A DNA stretch of 64,000 bases from Nitrospirales bacterium. Its GTDB lineage: Bacteria; Nitrospirota; Nitrospiria; Nitrospirales; UBA8639. The translations under genes were made by a program, and so were the position numbers. The stretch lies in assembly GCA_029261355.1 (NCBI GenBank), contig JAJDBM010000040.1:62001-126000 (forward strand), written 5' to 3'. Shown here in pieces: positions 29,875 through 38,224 of the stretch. Each line of letters opens with the position of its first letter. Position 1 is the first letter of the stretch. Under the pieces are notes generated by a model. That model ran no database searches. It saw only the letters and a program-made list of their open reading frames with translations, and was not told the origin of the DNA.

Positions 29875-30369
29875 ATGGCGAAGAATTCTAAAGAACTCCA
29901 GCTTCTCAAAGACCATTTAACAAAGAATAATCTCAAGCTCACGAGACAGCGAGAGAACATTCTCAGTAACTTCCTGAAAATGGAACATGTGACAGCTGAG
30001 CAAATGTATCGTCTCTTATCCAAAAAAGATCCACATATTGGATTGGCCACAGTCTACCGTACCCTCAAGCTATTCTGTGATATGGGGGTGGCTCAAGAGC
30101 AACATTTTGGCTCTCAGACTCAGTTTGACAATGTGGTTCATAAAGGACACCACGATCACCTTATTTGCACGGCCTGTGAAAAGATTATCGAATTTGAGAA
30201 CTGCCAGATCGAAGAACTTCAGGAAGAAGTCGCCGCCAAGAATGGATTTTCAATTAAAACGCATCGATTAGAACTATACTGTGACCCCATTCGTTTAACA
30301 GATGGAAACTGCAAAAACTGCAGTCGCCAACTCACGGCACAGGCTCCATACCAGGTCAGCACCACATAG
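29875..30369 (+). CDS. fur: Ferric uptake regulator family protein
   Basis: A 164-residue metal-dependent repressor. The winged helix lies in residues 15-85 with LTRQRENIL and the GLATVYRTLKLF recognition helix. The regulatory metal site is HKGHHDHLIC (about residue 95), followed by IEFENCQIEELQ, and the C-terminal CKNC gives the second half of the structural zinc site with TACEK. This set fits Fur more than Zur or PerR, but the metal cannot be read with certainty. It heads an operon with a ferric ABC transporter (15 bp gap to fbpA). Confidence 0.93.
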   Translation: MAKNSKELQLLKDHLTKNNLKLTRQRENILSNFLKMEHVTAEQMYRLLSKKDPHIGLATVYRTLKLFCDMGVAQEQHFGSQTQFDNVVHKGHHDHLICTACEKIIEFENCQIEELQEEVAAKNGFSIKTHRLELYCDPIRLTDGNCKNCSRQLTAQAPYQVSTT

Positions 30370-30383
30370 GTAAAATCCATCAC

Positions 30384-31430
30384 ATGAACATTCCATCTAG
30401 GCCTTCAATGATTCACCCATATCGTAGGTTTAAAGCTTTCGCCTTCCTCACGGCTCTTTTAATATTGCTACCAAACTTGAGCATGGCATCCGATCAGCTC
30501 ATTGTCTATTCTGGGCGTGCGGAGCGACTGATTAAGCCTGTATTAGATGCGTTTCAAGCCAAGACCAATATATCTATTCAACTTTTGACAGGAAGCAGTA
30601 CACAACTGATTAATAGGTTGCAGGCTGAAGGGAAGCATACGTCAGCTGATGTATTTATCACAAACGATGCTGGGACGCTCGAACGGGCACGAGAACTTCA
30701 CCTTCTCAAGCCTATGAAGATTGAAGGAATAGAACATATCATTCCTCAAGCATTTCGAGCGCCGGATAATAGTTGGATTGGCCTCTCCGGAAGAATTTGG
30801 ATTATTGTATACAATACATCAATGGTCAAACCTGAACAGATTTCCTCTCTCTTCGATCTTGCTGATCCTACATGGAAAGGCAAACTCGCGATCCCCACAG
30901 CCGGCAGTGAATATCTTCAAGCTGGAGCCTCGGTAATCAGTGCAACGAAAGGGGAAGCAGCGACAGAGTCGTTCCTAAAGGGCATTCGAGATAATGCAGA
31001 AAATTTCGTCTATGGGAAAAACCGGCAGATAGTCGATGCCGTTGCTAAGAGTAAAGTCGCCCTAGGATTAGTGAACCATTACTATATCTACCGCCACCTC
31101 GCACAAAACCCAAAGGCTCCTATCGCTCCGCTTCTGACCGACCAAAAAAAAGGGGAAATGGGCCTGATCATGAATGCGACAGGCATCGGAGTGGTCAAGC
31201 ATACCAAACAAGCTGAGGCTGCTAAAACGCTCATTCAATTCCTCATTTCCCAGTCTGGGCAACAAATGTTTGCTGAACGCAACAAAGAATACCCGCTGCA
31301 TCACATGGTCAAAGCAGACCCAACCCTTCCACCTCGCGACAGTTTTCACGTGGCCCAAGTTCCTTTGGCTCGACTCGCAGAACTCCGGGAGCCAACGATG
31401 TTGTTGATCGAGCGTTCAGGACTGCGTTGA
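30384..31430 (+). CDS. fbpA: Ferric iron ABC transporter, periplasmic binding protein
   Basis: A 348-residue exported protein. Signal sequence about residues 10-35, ending LSMASDQ; the start could also be the ATG at 30408. Mature part begins LIVYSGRAERLIKPVLDAF, the class-II periplasmic-binding protein opening of FbpA/FutA types. GKLAIPTAGSEY and AVAKSKVALGLVNHYYIYRH are conserved; Tyr pairs in NHYYIY could bind iron. Cytoplasmic partners follow at 31441 and 33489. Expected to deliver Fe(III) to the permease. Confidence 0.92.
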   Translation: MNIPSRPSMIHPYRRFKAFAFLTALLILLPNLSMASDQLIVYSGRAERLIKPVLDAFQAKTNISIQLLTGSSTQLINRLQAEGKHTSADVFITNDAGTLERARELHLLKPMKIEGIEHIIPQAFRAPDNSWIGLSGRIWIIVYNTSMVKPEQISSLFDLADPTWKGKLAIPTAGSEYLQAGASVISATKGEAATESFLKGIRDNAENFVYGKNRQIVDAVAKSKVALGLVNHYYIYRHLAQNPKAPIAPLLTDQKKGEMGLIMNATGIGVVKHTKQAEAAKTLIQFLISQSGQQMFAERNKEYPLHHMVKADPTLPPRDSFHVAQVPLARLAELREPTMLLIERSGLR

Positions 31431-31440
31431 CCCCATCCCC

Positions 31441-33030
31441 ATGACAGCGCTCTCTCGGCGACAAGCCTTCTTTTCTCCCCTACCACTGTTCACCTTTGCC
31501 ATCGCGACAACCCTTGCATTTCCCCTTCTGTATGTCGCGTATTCGGCATTCTCTGCTAAAGGTGCTGTGTGGCAACGATTATGGGCCACTCGCATACCAG
31601 AATTGCTCTTTAATACTGTCTCTTTAGCTATTGGTGTTGGTGTCACCACGTTATTCCTGGGAATTTCCCTTGCTTGGCTGATCACACGATATGACTTTAC
31701 CGGCCGACGAATATGGGAATGGGCTATCGTCCTCCCATTAGCCATTCCTTCCTACGTGCTTGCGTATATTTATACCTACCTACTGGAAACAGGGGGTACC
31801 CTTGAACAAGGCTGGCAAATGGTCATGGGAGCAGAGGCACGGATCTTCTCACCGTACAGCTACGGCGGAGCCTGGCTCGTCATGACGTTAAATACATTTC
31901 CTTACGTATACCTGCTCTCTCGAGCCGCATTATACAACTTCAATCTCTCATTTGAAGAGGCAGCACAGGCCTCTGGTGCCACACGATGGCAAACCATGTA
32001 TCGTGTCTCCCTCCCACTCATTCGACCATCATTGGTGGCAGGCCTGTTCCTTGTGACCTTGTATGTCGTGTCTGACTTTGGGGCCGTCTCCCTCCTGCGC
32101 TTTCAAACCTTTACCTATGCAATTTACCAACAAATGACCGGACGATATGATTATGGAGCGGCTTCAATTTTAAGCTTGCTTCTCGTTCTCTTTGCATTCT
32201 TTTTCCTCATTGCCGAACGGTGGTTTCGACAACAAAGCCGATTTTTTCAAACGGGCGGTCATATTCGTACAAAAGCGCTCATCCCTTGTGGGACCATGCA
32301 GACTCTCGTGATTACAACGTTCATTCTTCTTATCTTCAGCGCCGCCTTTGGTGTCCCTGTCCTCCTACTCATTCAATGGACATGGATGACATGGGTTGAA
32401 GGTGAAATGGGAAGTGGATTCCTACAGTATATTTGGAATAGCACCATGCTCTCTGGTGTAGCCGCCACATTGGCGATTGCCATTGGAACACCCCTCGCTT
32501 ACCTCGCATGCAGATTTCCAACAAAACTAAATCTCTTTGTGCTTCAGGGCGCCTATACGGGGTATGTGTTGCCAGGACCAGTTGCGGCACTCGCCCTCCT
32601 CACACTTTTCACGCAATACCTACCGTTCCTTTATGGAACCGCACTGGTATTAATTCTGGCCTATCTTGTCCATTTTCTTCCGGCGGGACTTCAGGCCATG
32701 GAATCGGCGATTCAACAAGTCAATCCTAATATTGAAGAAGCGGCAAAAAGTTTGGGACTACATGCCTTAAGCTCATTCAGACAGGTCACATTCCCATTAG
32801 TTCGTGGAGGATTTATGGTGGCCTGGATATTAATGTTTCTCCAAGCCATGAAAGAACTCCCCGCTACTCTTTTGTTAAGACCAGTAGGCTTTGACACGTT
32901 GTCAGTGAGAATCTGGTTAGAGGCCAGTGAAGAACTGTATCAACTGGCAGCACCACCTGCCCTCCTCATCATCCTTATCACAATTCCTGTAGTGTTACTC
33001 CTCACGAAGAAGAATTGGCGAGCCACATAA
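31441..33030 (+). CDS. fbpB: Ferric iron ABC transporter, fused permease
   Basis: A 529-residue inner-membrane permease with two homologous halves and about 12 helices, typical of FbpB-type ferric transporters. Each half has its EAA loop: EEAAQASGATRWQTMYRVSLP (about residue 178) and EEAAKSLGLHALSSFRQVTF (about residue 430). Begins 10 bp after fbpA. The gene for its ATPase is separated by 458 bp of repeated DNA, unusual for this operon type. Confidence 0.94.
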   Translation: MTALSRRQAFFSPLPLFTFAIATTLAFPLLYVAYSAFSAKGAVWQRLWATRIPELLFNTVSLAIGVGVTTLFLGISLAWLITRYDFTGRRIWEWAIVLPLAIPSYVLAYIYTYLLETGGTLEQGWQMVMGAEARIFSPYSYGGAWLVMTLNTFPYVYLLSRAALYNFNLSFEEAAQASGATRWQTMYRVSLPLIRPSLVAGLFLVTLYVVSDFGAVSLLRFQTFTYAIYQQMTGRYDYGAASILSLLLVLFAFFFLIAERWFRQQSRFFQTGGHIRTKALIPCGTMQTLVITTFILLIFSAAFGVPVLLLIQWTWMTWVEGEMGSGFLQYIWNSTMLSGVAATLAIAIGTPLAYLACRFPTKLNLFVLQGAYTGYVLPGPVAALALLTLFTQYLPFLYGTALVLILAYLVHFLPAGLQAMESAIQQVNPNIEEAAKSLGLHALSSFRQVTFPLVRGGFMVAWILMFLQAMKELPATLLLRPVGFDTLSVRIWLEASEELYQLAAPPALLIILITIPVVLLLTKKNWRAT

Positions 33031-33050
33031 AAGCAGAGTATACTAGAATA

Positions 33051-33226
33051 CCTATAATCAAAATGTAGGCAAGAAATTGAAGCAACCTGTATAGACGAGG
33101 AATGACTGCTGGCCAGACACGAAACAACCGTATTCTAGAAACACTTTTAACTTATTGGCAGCATCTGAAACGACCCGTATAGTTTAATACCCGTCTACTC
33201 ACATGACATTCAACTACCATGCTCTA
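33051..33226. repeat. Intergenic direct repeat, copy 1 (between fbpB and fbpC)
   Basis: A 176-bp unit repeated at 33234-33410 with about nine substitutions and one single-base indel. Neither copy has a long frame. The copies are head-to-tail with a period of 183 bp. No flanking inverted repeats or target duplication are visible, so it is not an obvious insertion sequence. Confidence 0.9.
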
Positions 33227-33233
33227 AGTAACA

Positions 33234-33410
33234 CCTATAATCAAAATGTAGGCAAGAAATTGAAGCAACCGGTATAGACGAGGAATGACTGCTGGCCAGA
33301 CACGAAACAACCGTATTCTAGGAACACCTTTAACTTATTGGCTAGCATCTGAAGCGACCCGTACAGCTTCACACCCGTCTACTCACATGACATTCAACTA
33401 CCATGCTCTA
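33234..33410. repeat. Intergenic direct repeat, copy 2
   Basis: Second copy of the unit at 33051-33226. After it, a short stretch (AACACCTTTAAC near 33413-33424) repeats an internal segment of the unit, hinting at a third partial copy or slippage. The promoter or processing site for fbpC may lie in or after this region. Confidence 0.9.
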
Positions 33411-33488
33411 ACAACACCTTTAACGTATAATGCGACCAACATCGGCTCCAATAACATAAAATAATCGTCTCAGAAGAAGACCACGTCA

Positions 33489-34571
33489 ATGACTCCTGAT
33501 CAACAAACCACTGAACGAGCCACAATCCTCGATTTGCAGAACGTGACATGTCACTATCAGGCAAATCAGCCGGCCGTTCAGAATATTTCCATATCCGCAC
33601 AAGAAGGCGAGATCATCTGCTTACTAGGACCCTCAGGATGCGGAAAAACAACAACACTCCGTGCCATTGCTGGATTTGAAAAAGTCACAACAGGTGAAAT
33701 CTTCTTAAATGGACAACTGGTCTCTTCAGCCAATACACATACCCCCACGGAACGCCGACGAGTAGGAATGGTGTTTCAAGACTATGCACTATTCCCTCAT
33801 TTACGAGTGAAAGAAAATGTTTCTTTTGGCTTACAGGCCTTGTCTCGCACATCACGTCAAGAACGCACAGCAACCATGTTAGACCTTGTCGGACTCACTG
33901 GATTTGAACAGCGATACCCTCATGAATTATCTGGAGGTCAACAGCAACGGGTGGCATTAGCCAGAGCATTAGCCCCGAATCCAGTCATCTTGCTCATGGA
34001 TGAACCATTTAGCAATTTAGACCCAGACATGACCATTAAAATGCGAAACGAGCTGTATCGATTACTGAGACAGACGAACACCACCGCAGTACTTGTGACC
34101 CACGATCATCAAGAAGCTTTTGCAATGGCTGATCGAGTCGCCGTTCTCGAAGACGGCATTCTTGTTCAATATGATACCCCTGAAACGATTTATCATCGTC
34201 CGACCTGTCAATTTGTCGCGGAATTTGTTGGGAAAGCTGATTTTATTCCAGGGGTTATTCAAAATGGTACAATTGAAACTGAAATTGGAGCCTTTCCCAA
34301 CCAAGGAGGATACCAAGGGAACTCCAAGGTTATCGTGATGGTTCGCCCTGACGATATTAAAATGTCGCAATCGACCTCCAAGCATGCCAAAATCATCAGT
34401 CGGCAATTTCGTGGCTCCCAACACTTGTATGCGATTGAACTGGCAACTGGACATATCGTGCATAGTGTGGAACCATCTGATCATTCCTATGAAGTCAACA
34501 CCAATGTGTCATTGGAAATTATTGCGACCCATACGGTATTATTTGAACATCCAACAGAATCCACCAGCTAA
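33489..34571 (+). CDS. fbpC: Ferric iron ABC transporter, ATP-binding protein
   Basis: A 360-residue ABC ATPase. Walker A GPSGCGKTTTLRAIAGF (about residues 55-71), Q-loop MVFQDYALFPHL, signature LSGGQQQRVALARALA, Walker B VILLMDEPFSNLD, H-loop LVTHDHQEAFA. The C-terminal TOBE-like part (about 245-360) fits the Fbp/Pot subfamily. The partner permease is fbpB. It ends 13 bp before the His-rich protein gene, so they may be cotranscribed. Confidence 0.95.
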   Translation: MTPDQQTTERATILDLQNVTCHYQANQPAVQNISISAQEGEIICLLGPSGCGKTTTLRAIAGFEKVTTGEIFLNGQLVSSANTHTPTERRRVGMVFQDYALFPHLRVKENVSFGLQALSRTSRQERTATMLDLVGLTGFEQRYPHELSGGQQQRVALARALAPNPVILLMDEPFSNLDPDMTIKMRNELYRLLRQTNTTAVLVTHDHQEAFAMADRVAVLEDGILVQYDTPETIYHRPTCQFVAEFVGKADFIPGVIQNGTIETEIGAFPNQGGYQGNSKVIVMVRPDDIKMSQSTSKHAKIISRQFRGSQHLYAIELATGHIVHSVEPSDHSYEVNTNVSLEIIATHTVLFEHPTESTS

Positions 34572-34584
34572 GGGAGGACAACGT

Positions 34585-35319
34585 ATGAAACATCTGACAT
34601 TGAAACATGTGCTCTTACTATCCGTCGTCTGGCCAGGATGCCTCGCTCTTTTATTATTCAGCTCGCCAGCATTTGCAAGTGGAATGGGCTACGAAGGACA
34701 TTCAAAAGGACATGGAAGCCCTCATAGTAGTATGGGCATGAAGGGTCATAGCTCTTCTCACCAAAACGCAAATTACTCAGGACATGGATCCGACCATCAC
34801 GGAAATTCGATCAAGGGACATGCGGCAGCTGGCGGACATGGATCCTATGGAAAAGGACATAGCGGCGGACATGGAGGTGGCAAGCATGCAGGAGCCCATC
34901 AAAGTGCCAACGAATTCATCAAACATGTCCTGAAGTATAAAGACGGCATGGCCATTACCGATGAACAAGCTACGAAATTAAAAAACGTTGGAACGGCCTT
35001 TAAGAAAACTCGAATCAAAATGAAAGCTGAAGTCGAACTTGCTAATTTAGACTTACATGAGCTTCTCAAAAATGAGGAATCCAGCCTTTCAGACATTGAA
35101 TCCAAGTTGAAAAACGTACATATGCTTGAGGCCGACTTACTCATGGCCTCTGTCAAAGCCAAACGAGATGCCAAAGCCGTCTTGACCCCCGAACAACGGA
35201 GCCGCATGAAAGCCGTGCATGATCGGATTCAAGCCTATTCATCAGGAAAGATGTCAGGCAAAGGTCATCCTGGTGGATACAAACATCATAGTAAAGATGG
35301 CAAAAAAAAGGACTATTAA
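34585..35319 (+). CDS. His/Gly-rich periplasmic CpxP/Spy/ZraP-like protein
   Basis: A 244-residue exported protein. ATG at 34585 follows AGGGAGG; a longer open frame upstream lacks this. Signal peptide ends SSPAFASG. Residues 33-110 are extremely rich in Gly, His and Ser (GHSSSHQN, GHGSDHHGNS and similar), a likely metal-binding region. The rest is helical, with LTPEQRSRMKAVHDR near residue 205, the LTxxQ motif of Spy/CpxP/ZraP. Metal buffering or envelope chaperoning beside the ferric transporter is inferred. Terminator follows at 35351. Confidence 0.8.
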   Translation: MKHLTLKHVLLLSVVWPGCLALLLFSSPAFASGMGYEGHSKGHGSPHSSMGMKGHSSSHQNANYSGHGSDHHGNSIKGHAAAGGHGSYGKGHSGGHGGGKHAGAHQSANEFIKHVLKYKDGMAITDEQATKLKNVGTAFKKTRIKMKAEVELANLDLHELLKNEESSLSDIESKLKNVHMLEADLLMASVKAKRDAKAVLTPEQRSRMKAVHDRIQAYSSGKMSGKGHPGGYKHHSKDGKKKDY

Positions 35320-35350
35320 TCGATCAAAAAAACGAAATGAATAGAGACAG

Positions 35351-35377
35351 AAAAGGGCCCCTTCAGGGGCCCTTTTT
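35351..35377 (+). terminator. Rho-independent terminator of the fbp operon
   Basis: AAAAGGGCCCC, three-base loop, GGGGCCCTTTTT: a perfect GC stem with a T-run, 32 bp after the His-rich protein stop. Confidence 0.95.
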
Positions 35378-35484
35378 GTTTCATAATGTGGCGATCAAAA
35401 TACTTCTGCCACCTTACATTTAGAGCAAGCATAATCTAGGAATTCTGAGTGATTTCGAGACATTTTCTTTCTAAGGACATCAGT

Positions 35485-35835
35485 ATGAACCACATTCTAA
35501 AGTGTAAAGAAATTCGAATACTGCATTGGTTAACGCTAGCTTTTGTCGTGGCCCTTCTCGGGTTAGGTAATTCAGCCTGCAGTAATAACTCAGAACCAGA
35601 AAAGAGACCGACCCACATAACACTAATACTTGGTGGAGAGAATTGTGAGTTTTATCTTGGTGCGGTTAAGACCGCCCTCAACAAGCTCAAAGGGGTCAAG
35701 GAAGTAGACCTCTCAACACAAAAAGGCCAGGCCGTTATCAAGACTGACGGAACATTACAATCCAGTCAAATTGTTGATGCAGTTAATAGTCTCTCAGGAG
35801 AGGGTTGGAATTGTGAAGCAGAGTTTCAGAAATAA
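35485..35835 (+). CDS. Exported HMA-like protein with degenerate metal site
   Basis: A 116-residue product starting at 35485 (AAGGA upstream; the ATG at 35449 has none). N-terminal hydrophobic segment, then GNSACSNNSE, which could be a poor lipobox. Residues about 45-115 resemble a heavy-metal-associated fold (VKTALNKLKGVKEVDLSTQK and the final EGWNCEAEF), but the usual CxxC is reduced to NCEFYL. A classical copper chaperone role is therefore doubtful. The neighbours concern iron and redox. Confidence 0.65.
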   Translation: MNHILKCKEIRILHWLTLAFVVALLGLGNSACSNNSEPEKRPTHITLILGGENCEFYLGAVKTALNKLKGVKEVDLSTQKGQAVIKTDGTLQSSQIVDAVNSLSGEGWNCEAEFQK

Positions 35836-35894
35836 GGATCTATATGTCAGAGTATCTTCCTGCTCTTAGGGGTTGAATCATTATATGGCTACGA

Positions 35895-36947
35895 TTATTC
35901 TTGCACATCTCTCTGCAGCTGCAATCGACCTTTCAGCCCAGACGAAATTATTACTGTTCCTTCCGCATCGACAATAACGCCTTCCACTTCCGGTAATCGC
36001 TCAATCAAAGCCATGCCTTTTTGAGGTCCCATCACAAAGATGCCCGTATCGAGTCCATCGGCCATGATGCCTTGGGACGCGATCACGGTGACACTTTGAG
36101 TGGAGCGTACAGGTTGGAGATTTTTGGGGTCTAAAATATGATGGTAGCGAACCCCATTCTGCTCAAAATATCTTTGATAGTCTCCCGCGGTTGAAACAGC
36201 TTCATCTTCTAATTCTATGGTTGCGAAGACATGGCCCTGTTCTTTGCGGGGATGTTGAATACCGAAGACAAACTGATGCCCATCTGGTAGTCGTCCAAAG
36301 GTCTTGATATCTCCGGATATAGCAACAACCCCGGCCGTCGCTCCTGCTGCAATCATGACTTCGGCAGCAAGGTCAGCAGCAAACCCCTTACCGATTCCTC
36401 CCACATCAACCTGCATGCCTGGAAGGACAAGAAACACTGTCCCGGCCTGACGATTCAACTTCACATTACGTAGGTCAATAAGCCGACGAACCGCATCTAA
36501 CTCATGAAGTCCAGGAACTCTTCCTTCGTCACTCACATTCCAAGCTGCCACAGCAGGACCTATGGCAATATTGAATCCACCTTCTGTCAACCGATCCATG
36601 TCAAGGGAATGCTCGAGCAATGTTATAGTCTCGTTGCTCACTAGAACAGGACGTTGACCTGCCGCCCCATTCACATGTGACAGTTCACTTTCAGGAACCC
36701 ATGTGCTCAACAATTCTTCCAAGCGACGGATTTCTTTGAGTCCTACATCGACCGCCCGATGGGCCGTCTCGTCATCCGGAGCCACACCCGTAACAAATAC
36801 GATTGTACCCATGAGATATTGACTCCGTTTGACGAATCCGCTCTCGGCGAGACTGTCATCACACAGCACAAACCCAGAAATCATCAAGACCGTCACAACG
36901 ATCAATATACGACAATTTAAAAACATCACGTTGCGCACACCTCTCAT
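35895..36947 (-). CDS. apbE: FAD:protein FMN transferase
   Basis: Attaches FMN covalently to a Thr of FMN-binding domains in the periplasm. Core motifs: MGTIVFVTG near the N-terminus, VDVGGIGKGFAADLAAE (about residue 175), VAISGDIKTFG, YHHILDPKNLQPV, and MADGLDTGIFVMG near the end. The ATG at 36947 or 36926 is preferred to 37037 because the longer start would overlap the upstream lipoprotein gene; a signal anchor (ILIVVTVLMISGFVLC) follows either one. A likely substrate, the FMN-binding protein at 40171, is encoded about 3 kb away. Confidence 0.93.
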   Translation of the reverse strand: MRGVRNVMFLNCRILIVVTVLMISGFVLCDDSLAESGFVKRSQYLMGTIVFVTGVAPDDETAHRAVDVGLKEIRRLEELLSTWVPESELSHVNGAAGQRPVLVSNETITLLEHSLDMDRLTEGGFNIAIGPAVAAWNVSDEGRVPGLHELDAVRRLIDLRNVKLNRQAGTVFLVLPGMQVDVGGIGKGFAADLAAEVMIAAGATAGVVAISGDIKTFGRLPDGHQFVFGIQHPRKEQGHVFATIELEDEAVSTAGDYQRYFEQNGVRYHHILDPKNLQPVRSTQSVTVIASQGIMADGLDTGIFVMGPQKGMALIERLPEVEGVIVDAEGTVIISSGLKGRLQLQRDVQE

Positions 36948-36990
36948 ACAAGTCACGTTGAACAAGCCTGAAGGCAAGCTCCCCAAGTAG

Positions 36991-37620
36991 CTATTGGCGA
37001 TTAAAATACTTAATTTTAGAATTGGAAGTGATCGCATAGAGTCTCGTTGTACCTACAAGGGGGCCTGGAAACGAATTGACTATAGTCTGATTGGTCAGCT
37101 GTGGGTCGCTCTCAATAATCGCATCCCACTGAACACGATCTTCCACAATCGTCATCCTGACCATTCGTTCAGTACGAGGCGTATCGACATCTAATTGCCA
37201 TTTCCCCAAGTACACCACCTCATTCGATTCAATGTGAAATGAATGGGAGACATGTGATTCAGCCATAAATGGACCTTCATTGACCTGTATTCGGACGATT
37301 TCATATTGACCGGGCACTAGAGAAACTGAAAAGGCACCATAATGTTTTTCAACTGAAACCCGCGTTCGCTCCTGAGTAACAGTATTCACCACATCAAAGA
37401 AACGTAGCTGAACAGGGAACTGACGAGGGTTAGGACCTACAGTGTGAAGGTCCACTACACCAAAAACCAATGATCGACTTCCCTCCTCATCCTTCATATT
37501 TCCACCAAGAGACGCAGCACAACCAACAAGAAAAAAGCCCAAGACTATATTGAAGAAAAATACTACCCATCCCCAAACTTTGAGGTCACACCATTGTTGT
37601 TTAGGTGAAAATATCATCAA
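36991..37620 (-). CDS. Lipoprotein of unknown function
   Basis: A 209-residue protein with a signal segment and lipobox LVGC (GFFLVGCAAS, Cys near residue 34), so anchored in a membrane. The rest has beta-rich character (VPGQYEIVRIQVNEG, EVVYLGKWQLDV) and no recognised family. First gene of a pair with apbE on the same strand. Fur-box-like sites lie in the divergent region upstream. Confidence 0.75.
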   Translation of the reverse strand: MMIFSPKQQWCDLKVWGWVVFFFNIVLGFFLVGCAASLGGNMKDEEGSRSLVFGVVDLHTVGPNPRQFPVQLRFFDVVNTVTQERTRVSVEKHYGAFSVSLVPGQYEIVRIQVNEGPFMAESHVSHSFHIESNEVVYLGKWQLDVDTPRTERMVRMTIVEDRVQWDAIIESDPQLTNQTIVNSFPGPLVGTTRLYAITSNSKIKYFNRQ

Positions 37621-37802
37621 TCCCCTTTCTTTCTTGGATCAATATTCTTCGTCTAAAATACCCTAAAATGCATTGATTCGCATAGCAATTCCAGGAATCA
37701 TTTTTTAATGCGTCTCGGCTAAGATGCCCTTGCAACCCCCATAAACACAGAAGTTGACAAATTGGGAGGCCATCAGATATTAATAGTACCTTCATGGATA
37801 TT

Positions 37803-37855
37803 AATAATGGTTATCAATTTCAATTCAAAAGACTCTAATACTTATTATCATATTC
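37803..37855. promoter_or_regulatory. Two Fur-box-like sites in the divergent region
   Basis: Against the 19-bp consensus GATAATGATAATCATTATC, 37803-37821 matches at 14 positions and about 37837-37855 at 13. They lie between the lipoprotein-apbE pair (minus) and the zinc-ribbon/porin genes (plus), so could control either or both. Count made by eye; not a statistical test. Confidence 0.5.
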
Positions 37856-37885
37856 CCTAAATTCATTTCGAATTCATACTAAATT

Positions 37886-38110
37886 ATGGAGGCACGTCAA
37901 AGTCATACCGTCGCGAAGGGGGGGCCAGAAGACAGTTCTGAGGCCAGGTGTGCATGTGGGCAATTAGTCGCAAAGCTTGGGTCCAATGGGGTTGAGTTAA
38001 AATGCAAACGATGTAAACGTCTAGTTTCTATACCATTCTCTACTCTCTCTCATTCTGAAGTTGCTATCCAGCTATGCTCCCCATCACCCTCAACTAAAAA
38101 TTCCTCTTAG
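37886..38110 (+). CDS. Com-like zinc-ribbon small protein
   Basis: A 74-residue basic protein. RCACGQLVAKLGSNGVELKC followed by KRCKRLVSI gives a CxC-x(16-17)-CxxC zinc ribbon like that of phage Mu Com translational regulators and related domains. The N- and C-terminal tails look disordered. No phage genes are near. Possibly a regulator of the following porin locus; function inferred. Confidence 0.65.
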   Translation: MEARQSHTVAKGGPEDSSEARCACGQLVAKLGSNGVELKCKRCKRLVSIPFSTLSHSEVAIQLCSPSPSTKNSS

Positions 38111-38149
38111 ACATTTAGACATGACCTGCCGGTGCGATGTATCTGAGGG

Positions 38150-38185
38150 CCTCTGAGTCCCATTTATTTCCTATAACCTCAGAGG
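38150..38185 (+). promoter_or_regulatory. Inverted repeat in the porin leader
   Basis: CCTCTGAG at 38150-38157 pairs with CTCAGAGG at 38178-38185, a perfect 8-bp stem with a 20-base AT-rich loop, about 30 bp before the porin ribosome site GGAGG. It could be an operator or an mRNA hairpin. Confidence 0.4.
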
Positions 38186-38224
38186 ACCGTTCGAGTCCCC
38201 AGCCGTTTGATTGGAGGAAGTGCA

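Noticed and set aside
33051-33410. Repeat pair considered as a CRISPR array or satellite
   Set aside because: Units of about 177 bp with only a 7-bp gap between them and no repeat-spacer rhythm.
36948-37037. Upstream start for apbE at 37037
   Set aside because: It would overlap the end of the lipoprotein gene by 47 bp, and later ATGs start the signal anchor directly.
38176-38206. T-arm-like sequence GTTCGAGTCC suggesting a tRNA before the porin gene
   Set aside because: Stem pairing is only four bases and no acceptor, D-arm or anticodon arm could be fitted around it.
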